From Chitinophagaceae bacterium LGM1 (GTDB lineage: Bacteria; Bacteroidota; Bacteroidia; Chitinophagales; Chitinophagaceae): a DNA stretch of 64,000 bases. A program made the position numbers and the translations under genes. Position 1 is the first letter of the stretch. Each line of letters opens with the position of its first letter. Where the stretch lies: positions 992,001 to 1,056,000 of the forward strand of contig CP075895.1 of assembly GCA_018604165.1 (NCBI GenBank). Reading direction: 5' to 3'. Below, piece by piece: positions 33,837-43,279 of this stretch. Below the pieces are notes generated by a model. The model saw nothing but the letters and a program-made list of their open reading frames with translations. It searched no databases and was not told the DNA's origin.

Positions 33837-34877
33837 ATGGATATTGCTAAATATATAGGACTCTACCTGCTCAAAAACCAAACCTGCTACGTGCATGGCT
33901 TGGGTAATATTGAGATAAGAAGAAAACCTGCATCGTATGACGGGCGCAACCTTGTGCCGGGTGTCAGTGAGGTAGTGGTAGTGCCTGTGAATACTGTGGA
34001 TGATTCCCTTTCCAACTTTATAGCCACTAACGAGCAGATAAGCATATCTAAAGCCAGCAACGCGCTGAAAGACTATGCAACCAATGCCATGGCAGATGTG
34101 CAGGCAGGCAGAGAAGTATTGATACCCGCTATCGGCAGCTTTTTTCAGGTGAATGATAAATTGCAGTTTGCTACTGCCCCACAACTGCTGCTGACACCAC
34201 CACCCATACCTACGGAAAAAAACCTGCCGCGCCGCAATACAGGTGCTGCTGCCATGCAAGCACCATCGCTTGGCTATCAGCAAGAGCAGCAACAGGCACC
34301 TGCTTATATGGCACCGCCGCCACCTGCCGCTACCATGCAGGCACCCGCACAGCCATATCCGCAAATGGAAGAGGAGAAAAAAGGCGGGCTTAACTGGGGT
34401 AGGATAATATTGTTTATATTAATACTGTTGGCACTGATAGGTGGGGTAGCTTATGTAGCAAAAAATATACTGAAGATAGGTGGTGGCGCACCTGCACCCG
34501 CACAGCAACAACAGCCTATGACAATACCTGCACCTGCCGATACCATTGGTGCAACCCAACGTGCTACTGATACTACACAACTGATAGACACGGCAGAAAC
34601 GATGGTGGTAGATGAAACCGTACCAGCACAACAGCCAGTGGTGAATAAAGGACCGATGCTGAACTTCAAAGTAATCATAAATACGTATGAAGAACGTGCA
34701 AGGGCAGAAAAACGGATCAGTCGCTTGCGTAGTTATGGGCATAGGGTAGAACTGGTTTCTGAAGATTCTAGCACCCATTATATATTGCTTCCACTATCTA
34801 TTCCAAGGGCAGATTCTGCTAGAGCAATGGATTCTATCAGGAGAACGTATAATCCTGAAGGGGTCTTCGTTTACTAA
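33837..34877 (+). CDS. HU-CCDC81-like and SPOR domain membrane protein
   Basis: 346 residues. N-terminal module (MDIAKYIGLYLLKNQTCYVHGLGNIEI, ASNALKDYATNAMADVQAGREVLIPAIGSFF) of the bacterial HU-CCDC81 type, a Pro/Ala/Gln-rich linker, one transmembrane segment near 188-210 (RIILFILILLALIGGVAYVA), a second linker and a C-terminal SPOR domain (FKVIINTYEERARAEKRISRLRSYGHRVELV, YILLPLSIPRADSARAMDSIR). SPOR domains bind denuded glycan strands at the division septum. HU-SPOR fusions are typical of Bacteroidota. It closes the preceding operon. Confidence 0.9.
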   Translation: MDIAKYIGLYLLKNQTCYVHGLGNIEIRRKPASYDGRNLVPGVSEVVVVPVNTVDDSLSNFIATNEQISISKASNALKDYATNAMADVQAGREVLIPAIGSFFQVNDKLQFATAPQLLLTPPPIPTEKNLPRRNTGAAAMQAPSLGYQQEQQQAPAYMAPPPPAATMQAPAQPYPQMEEEKKGGLNWGRIILFILILLALIGGVAYVAKNILKIGGGAPAPAQQQQPMTIPAPADTIGATQRATDTTQLIDTAETMVVDETVPAQQPVVNKGPMLNFKVIINTYEERARAEKRISRLRSYGHRVELVSEDSSTHYILLPLSIPRADSARAMDSIRRTYNPEGVFVY

Positions 34878-34883
34878 ACTACT

Positions 34884-36167
34884 TTATTGAAATTCGTACC
34901 CTATATCTCGGCGGTAATATTTGCCTTCGTAAGCAATCTTTGCTGCATTTTCGTAGCTTACTGCCAATGCATCCTCTATGGTATCGCCATAAGAAGTGAT
35001 GGCTAATACACGCCCACCGTTGGTTACTATCTCACCCTCTTTATTAGCAGTACCTGCATGAAATAATATGCTGCCATGTACTTGGTCGAAGCCCGTCATT
35101 AGTTTGCCTTTGGGGTAAGAGCCCGGGTAGCCTTCAGATACCAGCATCACGTTACAGGCTGCGCGCTGGTCATGGGTTACAGTTACTTCGTTCAGCTTGC
35201 CTTCGCCCATTTTCACCATTAGTTCTACCAAATCGTTTTGCAGACGAGGCATTACTACTTCGGTTTCAGGATCGCCCATGCGGCAGTTATATTCTATCAC
35301 ATACGGGTTGCCATCTACATTTATTAGCCCGAAGAAAACAAAGCCATTATATACAATGTTTTCAGCAGCCAAGCCGTTGATTGTGGGGTTAACGATACGC
35401 TCCACTACTTTATCCATAAACGCGCCCTGTGCAAACGGTACAGGCGATATAGCACCCATGCCGCCAGTGTTCAATCCCGTATCGCCCTCGCCAATACGTT
35501 TGTAGTCTTTGGCTTCGGGGAGCAGCACATAGTTTTTGCCATCAGTAAATGCGAATACTGATAGTTCTATACCCGTCAAAAATTCTTCTACTACTACCTT
35601 CTTACTTGCATCGCCAAACAGTGCTTCTTTTATCATGGTAGTAAAAGCCTGTATAGCCTCGTCGTGGCTTTGTGCTATCACTACACCCTTGCCTGCTGCC
35701 AATCCGTCTGCTTTCAATACTATCGGCAGCTTGTGTTGTTGCAGGTAAGCAATGCCATTATCAAAATTAGCCTCAGTAAATTCCTGATAAGCGGCAGTAG
35801 GTATATTGTGGCGTTGCATGAATTTTTTAGAAAAAGCCTTACTGCCTTCTAACTGTGCACCATCTTTTGACGGCCCTGCAACGATGATGTGTTGCAGTTG
35901 CGCGTCGTTTTTGACATAATCGTAAATGCCAGCCACCAACGAGTCTTCTCCACCAGGCAACAACATGTCTATCTGGTATTCAATACATGCTTCTTTAATG
36001 CCCTCAAAATCTGTAATGCTGAGATTGAGGTTGCTACCAAGCTGTGCCGTGCCAGGGTTGCCAGGTGCTATAAACAATTCTTTGCATAGTTTGCTTTGGC
36101 GTAGCTTCCAAGCCAATGCATTTTCGCGACCACCTGAGCCGAGTAACAGTATATTGTAAGATGACAT
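34884..36167 (-). CDS. purD: Phosphoribosylamine-glycine ligase
   Basis: 427 residues from MSSYNILLLGSGGRENALAWKL; an upstream in-frame extension of 118 codons overlaps the divergent promoter region and is not real coding. GARS motifs: LLGSGGRENALAWKL, IVAGPSKDGAQLEGSKAFSKKFMQRHNIPTA, VLKADGLAAGKGVVIA, GDTGLNTGGMGAISP and the grasp-domain EYNCRMGDPETE. It ligates glycine to phosphoribosylamine with ATP in de novo purine synthesis. Divergent from the first POT gene. Confidence 0.96.
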   Translation of the reverse strand: MSSYNILLLGSGGRENALAWKLRQSKLCKELFIAPGNPGTAQLGSNLNLSITDFEGIKEACIEYQIDMLLPGGEDSLVAGIYDYVKNDAQLQHIIVAGPSKDGAQLEGSKAFSKKFMQRHNIPTAAYQEFTEANFDNGIAYLQQHKLPIVLKADGLAAGKGVVIAQSHDEAIQAFTTMIKEALFGDASKKVVVEEFLTGIELSVFAFTDGKNYVLLPEAKDYKRIGEGDTGLNTGGMGAISPVPFAQGAFMDKVVERIVNPTINGLAAENIVYNGFVFFGLINVDGNPYVIEYNCRMGDPETEVVMPRLQNDLVELMVKMGEGKLNEVTVTHDQRAACNVMLVSEGYPGSYPKGKLMTGFDQVHGSILFHAGTANKEGEIVTNGGRVLAITSYGDTIEDALAVSYENAAKIAYEGKYYRRDIGYEFQ

Positions 36168-36218
36168 TGTGATGTGTGCTAATTTACTATCTTGAGGCTG
36201 CAAAAATATTGAAAGTAT

Positions 36219-37862
36219 ATGGAACATACGAATGAGAAAAAACACCCTAAGGGTTTGCCCTTTCTGTTTTTTACAGAAATGTGGGAGCGTTTCGGGTATT
36301 ACCTGATGCTGGGCATCTTCGTGCTGTATATGATAGATGTGAAAAACGGGCTGGCAATACCCGATAAAATGGCGGATGATGTGTTTGGTACTTTCATAGC
36401 GTTTACCTACCTCACGCCGTTTTTGGGTGGTTTTCTTGCAGACAGGAAGTTTGGCTACGTCAAATCGGTATATGCGGGTGGGTTGCTGATGGCGTTGGGC
36501 TATCTGGGCTTGGCATTGCACAATATCAATACATTTTACATATCGGTTGCGCTGATAATAATAGGTAATGGATTCTTCAAGCCCAATATATCTACATTGC
36601 TAGGTAACATCTACTCTACAGATGCGTACAAGGCTAAAAAAGATAGTGGGTACAACCTATTTTATATGGGTATCAACATCGGGGCATTTCTTGGGCCAAT
36701 ACTGGCAGCTTTTATGCGCAACAAGTATAGCTGGCCTGCGGCATTTGCTACGGCAGGTGTGGGTATGCTAATTGGCTTGGTGGTTTTCAGCTTCGGGCTG
36801 AAACACATACGCCATGCAGACGTACTAAAGCCTGTAGAAAAAGGCGATGCCACTATGGGGCAGGTGTTTGGTGTGGTGTTTCTGCCTGCGATGGTAGCGG
36901 GTGTACTGGGCTGGATGATACCCGATAATATATTTGGCAGCGACAGTACAGATGCTTTTATTTCGGCGGCTATACCGGTGATCATTTTCTATGTATCGCT
37001 GTGGGTGCGGGCAAATGCTAACGACAAACGACCGATAGCGGCATTGTTGGTGATATTCGCGTTGAGTGCGGCATTTTGGGCAGTGTTTAAGCAAAATGGT
37101 ACGGCACTTACAAGATGGGCAAAGTATTATACAGACCGCGAAGTACCTGCTGCGGTAGAAAAACCAGCAAGGGCATTGTATCAAGTAGAAACCATGCCAA
37201 CCAAAATAGACTCTGTAACAAAATATGATGTGCAATACCAAGCTGTGAAAGTGGATGGCAAAGTGCAGAAAGAATGGGGCAGGGATGTGTACTTCCGCAA
37301 TCAGGCACAGGATAAGTTGTCGAAAGATGATAAGCCTGTGTATCTGATAAGTACAGAACTGTTTCAGTCGATCAACCCAGCGTGGGTGGTATTGCTAACA
37401 CCCCTTGTAGTAGGGTTCTTTGCCATGCTTAACAGGCGAAAGAAAGAGCCATCTACAGCTACGAAAATCGCATTCGGGTTGCTGATTTCAGGACTATCTA
37501 CTTTAGTGATGGTGTGGGCTGTGTATGCTGGCAGCAATGGTGAGGTAAAAGTATCGCCTATGTGGTTGGTGGGTTGTTATGGAGTGATAACGGTGGGTGA
37601 GTTGCTTTTAAGCCCCATGGGGTTGTCATTGGTATCGAAACTTAGTCCGCCACGCTTGACTGCGTTGATGATGGGTGGATTCTTCTTGTCAACATCTATA
37701 GGTAATAAGATGTCGGGCGTATTGGCGAGTATGTGGTATGACTATACGGATAAGAAAGATTTCTTCCTGTTCAACTGTATGCTGCTGATGATTTCGAGCG
37801 CGTTGGCTTTTATGGTGCTGCGCTGGCTTAACCGTATTATGAAAGAGAAGAACCTGCATTGA
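36219..37862 (+). CDS. POT-family proton-coupled peptide transporter 1
   Basis: 547 residues. EMWERFGYYLML (ExxERFxYY proton/peptide motif), GNGFFKPNISTLLGNIY, YMGINIGAFLGP and GELLLSPMGLSLVSKLSPP are POT (PTR2) signatures. About 12 hydrophobic spans with a long hydrophilic insertion (about residues 310-385, including YTDREVPAAVEKPARALYQV and DKLSKDDKPVYL) in the second half, absent from its two neighbours. Imports di- and tripeptides with protons. First of three paralogues in tandem. Confidence 0.94.
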   Translation: MEHTNEKKHPKGLPFLFFTEMWERFGYYLMLGIFVLYMIDVKNGLAIPDKMADDVFGTFIAFTYLTPFLGGFLADRKFGYVKSVYAGGLLMALGYLGLALHNINTFYISVALIIIGNGFFKPNISTLLGNIYSTDAYKAKKDSGYNLFYMGINIGAFLGPILAAFMRNKYSWPAAFATAGVGMLIGLVVFSFGLKHIRHADVLKPVEKGDATMGQVFGVVFLPAMVAGVLGWMIPDNIFGSDSTDAFISAAIPVIIFYVSLWVRANANDKRPIAALLVIFALSAAFWAVFKQNGTALTRWAKYYTDREVPAAVEKPARALYQVETMPTKIDSVTKYDVQYQAVKVDGKVQKEWGRDVYFRNQAQDKLSKDDKPVYLISTELFQSINPAWVVLLTPLVVGFFAMLNRRKKEPSTATKIAFGLLISGLSTLVMVWAVYAGSNGEVKVSPMWLVGCYGVITVGELLLSPMGLSLVSKLSPPRLTALMMGGFFLSTSIGNKMSGVLASMWYDYTDKKDFFLFNCMLLMISSALAFMVLRWLNRIMKEKNLH

Positions 37863-37883
37863 TATTCATTCTCAACAATTTAT

Positions 37884-37908
37884 AAAATACCGCCCTGTGC
37901 GGTATTTT
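37884..37908 (+). terminator. Terminator after POT transporter 1
   Basis: AAAATACCGC / GCGGTATTTT, perfect 10-bp stem with a five-base loop and a T-run inside the right arm. Confidence 0.85.
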
Positions 37909-37973
37909 TCGTTTTTCGGGCTTTTATCACAGGCTTTTTTTACTATCTTTCGAGACTTAATACTATTCATAAT

Positions 37974-39692
37974 ATGAGTGATGTAAAACAATCTAAACAC
38001 CCACAGGGTCTTTTTGTACTTTTTTTTACTGAGATGTGGGAACGTTTTAGCTATTATGGTATGCGTGCCATATTTGCCCTGTATATGACAAAAGCATTGA
38101 TGATGGACAAGGCTGCTGCATCTAATATATATGGCAGCTTCACGGGTCTTGTTTATCTGACACCACTTATAGGCGGTTATGTTGCAGACAGATATTGGGG
38201 AAACAGACGTTCTATTCTTGTAGGTGGCTTGTTGATGGCTTTAGGACAGTTGTTGATGTTTTTCAGTGCATCGAATTATCAAAATGCAGACATGGCAACG
38301 GTGTTTATGTGGCTTGGTTTAACAGGTTTAATAGTAGGTAATGGTTTCTTTAAACCCAATATATCAACACTAGTAGGTCAATTATACCCAAGGGGTGATA
38401 GCAGATTAGATGCTGCATTTACTTTGTTTTATATGGGTATTAATCTGGGTGCATTTTTCTCACCGATAGTATGCGGCATACTCGGTGATACGGGTAATCC
38501 AGCGGACTTTAAGTGGGGTTTTATGGCAGCTTGTGTCGGCATGATTATCGGAGTAATATCATTTGAGGTGATGAAGAAGAAATACCTTGTAACACCGGAA
38601 GGAGAAGCTGTAGGGGCGATTGCAAATAAGAAGCGGGATGCCATATCTGCAAAAGAAAATGGCGAACAAGAAACAAAAAGCACCATGTCGGCAGGTAAAT
38701 TGGGCATATGGGCTGTGGTGTTATTAGCTTTGATAGCAGTGTTTCATTTTGTAATGAGTCAAGACTGGATAGGGTCTTCTATATTTAGTGTATCTATTGT
38801 TGCTTTAGGTCTTATTATTACAGATAGTTCGCTTACAAAAGTTGAGAGAGAGCGTATTATTGTAATATTTGTTGCTGCATTCTTTGTGATATTCTTTTGG
38901 GCAGCATTTGAACAAGCAGGCGCGTCACTTACATTCTTTGCTGATGAGCAAATGAACAGAACTGTAAACATAAATACATCATATGGTATTGTTTATCTGG
39001 TAGTAACATTGCTAGCTTTTGTTTTGTATTATGTTTTACAAAGTATCATGAATATACCTCGTGAGTATAAGTTTATTTTCGGTGCGCTTGGAGTATATCT
39101 CTTATATCTCGTAGTTATGGGGTTTGTTAAAGGCGAGCAATTCAATCTGCCTGAAATACCTGCCTCAACATATAATAGTGTAAATGCAATATTTATTGTT
39201 GTGCTTGCACCATTGTTTGCTGAAATGTGGGGTAAACTCGGTAAGCGTGGTATGGAACCGCCATCTCCTTATAAACAAGCCCTTGGGCTATTGTTCCTAT
39301 CGTTGGGATACGTTGTAATTGCGATTGCTGTAAAAGATTTAGGTTCTGTAAAAGTTAGTATGATGTGGTTGATAACATTGTATTTCCTGCATACAGTAGG
39401 GGAGCTCTGTTTATCGCCAATAGGTTTGTCTATGGTAAACAAACTAGCTCCGGCACGTTTTGCTTCATTATTAATGGGTACATGGTTTCTTGCTAATGCA
39501 ACAGCAAATAAATTTGCAGGTACATTGAGTGCGTTCTATCCTGAAGCAGGAAAAACCACTTCATTTATGGGTTATGAAATGACTAATCTGTACGACTTCT
39601 TTGTACTATTTATTGTAATGTCAGGGGCAGCGTCTATTGTATTGTTCTTCTTGTCAAAAAAATTAGTAAAAATGATGCATGGCGTAAAGTAG
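37974..39692 (+). CDS. POT-family proton-coupled peptide transporter 2
   Basis: 572 residues. EMWERFSYYGMRAIFALYM, GNGFFKPNISTLVGQLYPRGDSRLDAAFTLFYMGINLGAFFSP and GELCLSPIGLSMVNKLAP identify the POT family. Fourteen probable spans, with a hydrophilic loop (about 205-245, GEAVGAIANKKRDAISAKE) in the middle and the extra pair of helices common in bacterial members. Each of the three POT genes is followed by its own terminator, so they are expressed singly. Confidence 0.95.
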   Translation: MSDVKQSKHPQGLFVLFFTEMWERFSYYGMRAIFALYMTKALMMDKAAASNIYGSFTGLVYLTPLIGGYVADRYWGNRRSILVGGLLMALGQLLMFFSASNYQNADMATVFMWLGLTGLIVGNGFFKPNISTLVGQLYPRGDSRLDAAFTLFYMGINLGAFFSPIVCGILGDTGNPADFKWGFMAACVGMIIGVISFEVMKKKYLVTPEGEAVGAIANKKRDAISAKENGEQETKSTMSAGKLGIWAVVLLALIAVFHFVMSQDWIGSSIFSVSIVALGLIITDSSLTKVERERIIVIFVAAFFVIFFWAAFEQAGASLTFFADEQMNRTVNINTSYGIVYLVVTLLAFVLYYVLQSIMNIPREYKFIFGALGVYLLYLVVMGFVKGEQFNLPEIPASTYNSVNAIFIVVLAPLFAEMWGKLGKRGMEPPSPYKQALGLLFLSLGYVVIAIAVKDLGSVKVSMMWLITLYFLHTVGELCLSPIGLSMVNKLAPARFASLLMGTWFLANATANKFAGTLSAFYPEAGKTTSFMGYEMTNLYDFFVLFIVMSGAASIVLFFLSKKLVKMMHGVK

Positions 39693-39715
39693 TCTTTGCA
39701 TATAACATATATGAC

Positions 39716-39741
39716 AGCCCCGCAATTGCGGGGCTTTTTTA
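39716..39741 (+). terminator. Terminator after POT transporter 2
   Basis: AGCCCCGC / GCGGGGCT with an AATT loop followed by six T; a textbook intrinsic terminator. Confidence 0.93.
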
Positions 39742-39821
39742 ATATATGGGGGTGATAAAAAGTGTTAGTCGGAAATAAAGTTTTATTTTGGGTGTTATAT
39801 CTAATCAACTAAAACAAGTAT

Positions 39822-41300
39822 ATGTCGCAAGAACTGACATTGGAACAGATACAGGATTTTAAAGGCAAGTACCCCAAACAGATATGGTACTTATTCCTGA
39901 CCGAAATGTGGGAACGATTTTGTTTCTATGGCTTGCGTGGGATGCTTATGGTATTCATGATGACACAACTGACAATACCCGAAAAGGCTGCTAATAAACA
40001 ATACGCAGCAATACAAGCATTTATTTATGCTTTTACATTCATAGGTGGTTTGTTTGCTGATAAGATACTGGGTTTCCGTAAGTCGTTGTTTTGGGGTGGC
40101 TTGTTGATGATAGCAGGTAGTTTCATTATTGCTGCTAACCCCAAAGAGTTCTTTTTTATTGGTACATGTTTTACAATAGTAGGTACGGGCTTCTTCAAAC
40201 CCAATATATCTACGATGGTAGGCGAGCTATACCGCGCAGGTGATAGCCGCAGAGATGCAGGTTTTGGACTGTTTTATTCAGGTATCAATATTGGAGCGTT
40301 ATTGGGGGGGTGGTTATGTGTAACATTAGGCAAACAATATTCTTGGAATTTAGCATTTGCATCAGCTGGGGTGGTAATGGTAATTGGTTTATTGACTTTC
40401 CTATTTACTCAGAAGAGCATGGGGCCAGTAGGTTTATCTCCATTACGAAATTATATGCCCGGTAAAAGAAAAATGTATGAAGTGGCTGTTTTTATTGGAT
40501 CCTTGGCGATAATGCCATTGTTAATGATAATGGTAAAAAAGACAGACTACACTGATTATTTTATGTATACAGTAGGTCCACTAACCTTATTATACTTGTT
40601 TTACGAAATTTCAAAACTCAGTATTTCAGAAAGGAAGAAAATGGTCGCGGCATTAGTTTTTATTGTCTTTTCAATTTTGTTTTGGGCAATTTTTGAACAA
40701 AGTGGTGGGTCATTAAGTGCTTTTGCGCTGTATAACTTGAATGACTCATTGTTGGGTGTGCGTGCTGACCCCAATGCTGTCAATAATGCTGTAAATTCTT
40801 TTTTCGTAATAATATTTAGTGTAATTGTAGGTTTATTGTGGGTTTGGATGGCAAAGAAAAAGATTGAGCCAAACTCAGTAGTTAAGTTTGGACTAGGGTT
40901 TTTATTTCTAGCTGGTGCATATTTTGTATTCTTTTCTACCAGGTATTTTGCTGATTCGACAGGGAAAACTTCTTTAGAAATATTTACACTTGCTTATTTG
41001 GTTATTACATTGGGTGAATTGTGTCTTTCTCCGATAGGGTTGTCATTAATGACAAAGTTGTCGCCTAAAAAACTGTCAGGAGTGATGATGGGTATGTGGT
41101 TTTTGGCTAGTGCGTACGGACAGTATGTAGCAGGTATATTTGGATCTGAAATGGCAGAAGATGGCAATGCCTCGTTACTAGTTAAGCTAGAGTCATATAC
41201 GGATGGCTATAAACAATTAGGCATCTACGCATTGGTAGCAGGTATTGCACTGATAGCGATAGCACCACTGGTTAGAAAGCTTATGCAGGAAGTGAAATAA
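39822..41300 (+). CDS. POT-family proton-coupled peptide transporter 3
   Basis: 492 residues, the shortest of the three. EMWERFCFYGLRGMLMVFM has Phe in place of the first Tyr of the ExxERFxYY motif. GTGFFKPNISTMVGELYRAGDSRRDAGFGLFYSGINIGALLGG and GELCLSPIGLSLMTKLSPK are present. About 12 to 14 spans. The Tyr-to-Phe change may alter peptide recognition compared with its neighbours. Confidence 0.94.
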   Translation: MSQELTLEQIQDFKGKYPKQIWYLFLTEMWERFCFYGLRGMLMVFMMTQLTIPEKAANKQYAAIQAFIYAFTFIGGLFADKILGFRKSLFWGGLLMIAGSFIIAANPKEFFFIGTCFTIVGTGFFKPNISTMVGELYRAGDSRRDAGFGLFYSGINIGALLGGWLCVTLGKQYSWNLAFASAGVVMVIGLLTFLFTQKSMGPVGLSPLRNYMPGKRKMYEVAVFIGSLAIMPLLMIMVKKTDYTDYFMYTVGPLTLLYLFYEISKLSISERKKMVAALVFIVFSILFWAIFEQSGGSLSAFALYNLNDSLLGVRADPNAVNNAVNSFFVIIFSVIVGLLWVWMAKKKIEPNSVVKFGLGFLFLAGAYFVFFSTRYFADSTGKTSLEIFTLAYLVITLGELCLSPIGLSLMTKLSPKKLSGVMMGMWFLASAYGQYVAGIFGSEMAEDGNASLLVKLESYTDGYKQLGIYALVAGIALIAIAPLVRKLMQEVK

Positions 41301-41316
41301 GATAACTACAAAAATG

Positions 41317-41344
41317 AATAAGCCTCGCAAACGCGGGGCTTATT
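41317..41344 (+). terminator. Terminator after POT transporter 3
   Basis: AATAAGCCTCGC pairs with GCGGGGCTTATT (one G-U), four-base loop. It lies 16 bp behind the stop codon, before ispD. Confidence 0.85.
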
Positions 41345-41387
41345 CTTTGCAGTATAGTTTTTATAGTGTTTTTTTGTACCCATATCT

Positions 41388-42068
41388 ATGAAGAAATATG
41401 CTGTAATAGTAGCGGGTGGTAAGGGGGTGCGCATGGGTAGTGCTGTGCCTAAACAGTTTCTGCCGCTGAACGGGCAGCCAATACTGTATCATACCATCAA
41501 AGCATTTGCAGATGCTTTTGCAGATATGCAATTGGTATTGGTACTGCCGCAAGACCAGCTTAGCTATGCACAGATGGTGTTGCAGTCTTTTCCCGAAAGG
41601 ATAGATATAACGATAGTAGCCGGTGGCGAAACACGCTACCATAGTGTGCAAAACGGATTGAAAGTGGTGGAGCAGGATAGTGTTGTGTTTGTACAAGACG
41701 GTGTGCGACCTTTGGTAACGACAGAGTTGATACAACGCTGCTACGTACAAGCAATCGAAAAGGGCAGTGCCATACCTGCCATACCCGTGGCAGACAGTAT
41801 GCGTATACTGGAAGATGAAGACAGCCGCCCGATAGACCGTGAGCAAATGCGTATTATACAAACACCGCAAACCTTTAAGGCAGAAGTAATACTACCGGCT
41901 TTCAATCAGAAATATCAGGCAGCTTTTACAGACGAAGCTACAGTAGTAGAAGCTTATGGAGATGTGGTGTATTTAGTGGATGGCGAACGCAGCAATATAA
42001 AAGTAACTACGCCTGAAGATATGATTGTAGCGGAAGCATTGCTGAAAGCAAGAGAGAGTCATGCGTAA
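41388..42068 (+). CDS. ispD: 2-C-methyl-D-erythritol 4-phosphate cytidylyltransferase
   Basis: 226 residues. Nucleotidyltransferase loop VIVAGGKGVRMGSAVPKQFLPL (residues 6-27), VAGGETRYHSVQNGL, VFVQDGVRPLV, PVADSMR, IIQTPQTFKAEVI and ERSNIKVTTPEDM. The third enzyme of the MEP pathway for isoprenoid precursors, forming CDP-methylerythritol. The next gene begins inside its last eight bases, so they are coupled. Confidence 0.96.
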   Translation: MKKYAVIVAGGKGVRMGSAVPKQFLPLNGQPILYHTIKAFADAFADMQLVLVLPQDQLSYAQMVLQSFPERIDITIVAGGETRYHSVQNGLKVVEQDSVVFVQDGVRPLVTTELIQRCYVQAIEKGSAIPAIPVADSMRILEDEDSRPIDREQMRIIQTPQTFKAEVILPAFNQKYQAAFTDEATVVEAYGDVVYLVDGERSNIKVTTPEDMIVAEALLKARESHA

Positions 42069-42975
42069 GGTTGTTGTACTGATATTATTTTTCACTTCTT
42101 ATATTTCTTTTGCACAAACAAAAGACACCAGCATCTTTAAGCTGCCCATTAAGATGGATGATGTGGTTGTAAAAGCAGTACGCAAGGGTTGGGATGTGCA
42201 GGGCTTCATTAAGCGGGTGAAGAACGATACCACATTCTACAAAGCCTTTCGTAGCCTGCATCTGCTTACATGGAATGCTACCAACGATATACGCGTATAT
42301 AATAACAAAGGTGGTGTACAGGCATCATTGTACAGCAAAACAAAACAAGTATATGCCAATGGCTGCCGTACCATGCAGGTACTGGAAGAAAAAACAACAG
42401 GTGATTTTTACAATCGAAAACGCCAGTACAATTATTACACGGCAGAGTTGTATGCTTATCTTTTCTTTACACAAGGCAAAAAATGTGGGGAGAATGATTA
42501 TGTAACAGGTGGCATACGCAAAGTAGGCAGCAGCAAAAATGAAAGCAATAGTTATAAGCTAAAGCAACTAATGTTCAATCCGGGAAGTAAAGTAACGGGT
42601 GTACCGCTGATGGGTGATAAGAGCGCGATATTTGAACCTGAGATAGCCAAACTGTATGACTTCAAACTATCATCGCAAGAGTATGGTGGTGAGGAATGTT
42701 ATGTGTTTCATGCAGTGCCCAAAAAAGGGTTTGAAAAAGATGTAGTGTATGATGACCTCACTACATGGTTTCGCAAATCGGACTATAGTATTGTTGCACG
42801 CGATTATTCATTATCGTACAGGGCAGGTTTATACGATTTTATAGTACGTATGAAAGTGCGGATGACACAAGCGCATGGTAAAATGGTACCATCGTATATT
42901 GAGTACGATGGTAACTGGCATGTATTTACCAAGAAGCGAGAAAGGGTGCGGTTTGTAACGCAACTCAGTTACTAA
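42061..42975 (+). CDS. Secreted/outer-envelope protein of unknown function
   Basis: 304 residues. Signal peptide to about 19 (YISFAQ), then a mostly beta protein with VYNNKGGVQASLYSKTKQVYANGC, TGDFYNRKRQYNYYTAELYAYLFF, VTGVPLMGDKSAIFEPEIAKLYDFKLSSQEYGGEECYVFHAVPK and a closing YIEYDGNWHVFTKKRERVRF. The later half resembles the LolA-like folds that appear in secreted Bacteroidota proteins, but the family is not certain. It overlaps ispD by eight bases; any functional link to isoprenoids is unproven. Confidence 0.75.
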   Translation: MRKVVVLILFFTSYISFAQTKDTSIFKLPIKMDDVVVKAVRKGWDVQGFIKRVKNDTTFYKAFRSLHLLTWNATNDIRVYNNKGGVQASLYSKTKQVYANGCRTMQVLEEKTTGDFYNRKRQYNYYTAELYAYLFFTQGKKCGENDYVTGGIRKVGSSKNESNSYKLKQLMFNPGSKVTGVPLMGDKSAIFEPEIAKLYDFKLSSQEYGGEECYVFHAVPKKGFEKDVVYDDLTTWFRKSDYSIVARDYSLSYRAGLYDFIVRMKVRMTQAHGKMVPSYIEYDGNWHVFTKKRERVRFVTQLSY

Positions 42976-43027
42976 TTGCGGCGATAATCAAGGTCTTTTT
43001 TGATTAAATTTGTATAAATCGTTTATA

Positions 43028-43279
43028 ATGACAACCTCGGCAATCAGGAATAAACTGTATGACTATATCAGGATAGCAGACGATAAAAAGATAAAAGCTA
43101 TCTATACCATGTTGGAAGAAGATATAGAGCAAAAACTTGATTGGTGGAAAGACAACAGTTTTGTACAAGAACTTGATGCGGAATACAATAGCTGGAAAGA
43201 CGGTAAGGCAAAGGGTTATTCAATGGCAGAGGTTGAAAAGGAATTGAAAAAAGCAGCTACGAAGAAAACTAAGAAATGA
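43028..43279 (+). CDS. Putative antitoxin of a RelE/ParE-type module
   Basis: 83 residues from MTTSAIRNKLYDYIRIADDKK. Small, highly charged helical protein: a helical N-terminus (KLYDYIRIADDKKIKAIYTMLEEDIEQK), an acidic/Trp segment (LDWWKDNSFVQELDAEYNSWKDGKAKGYSM) and a Lys-rich tail. The ATGA overlap (43276-43279) with the following ParE-like gene and size are the main reasons for the antitoxin call; the sequence family itself (addiction-module type) is only partly recognised. Confidence 0.78.
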   Translation: MTTSAIRNKLYDYIRIADDKKIKAIYTMLEEDIEQKLDWWKDNSFVQELDAEYNSWKDGKAKGYSMAEVEKELKKAATKKTKK

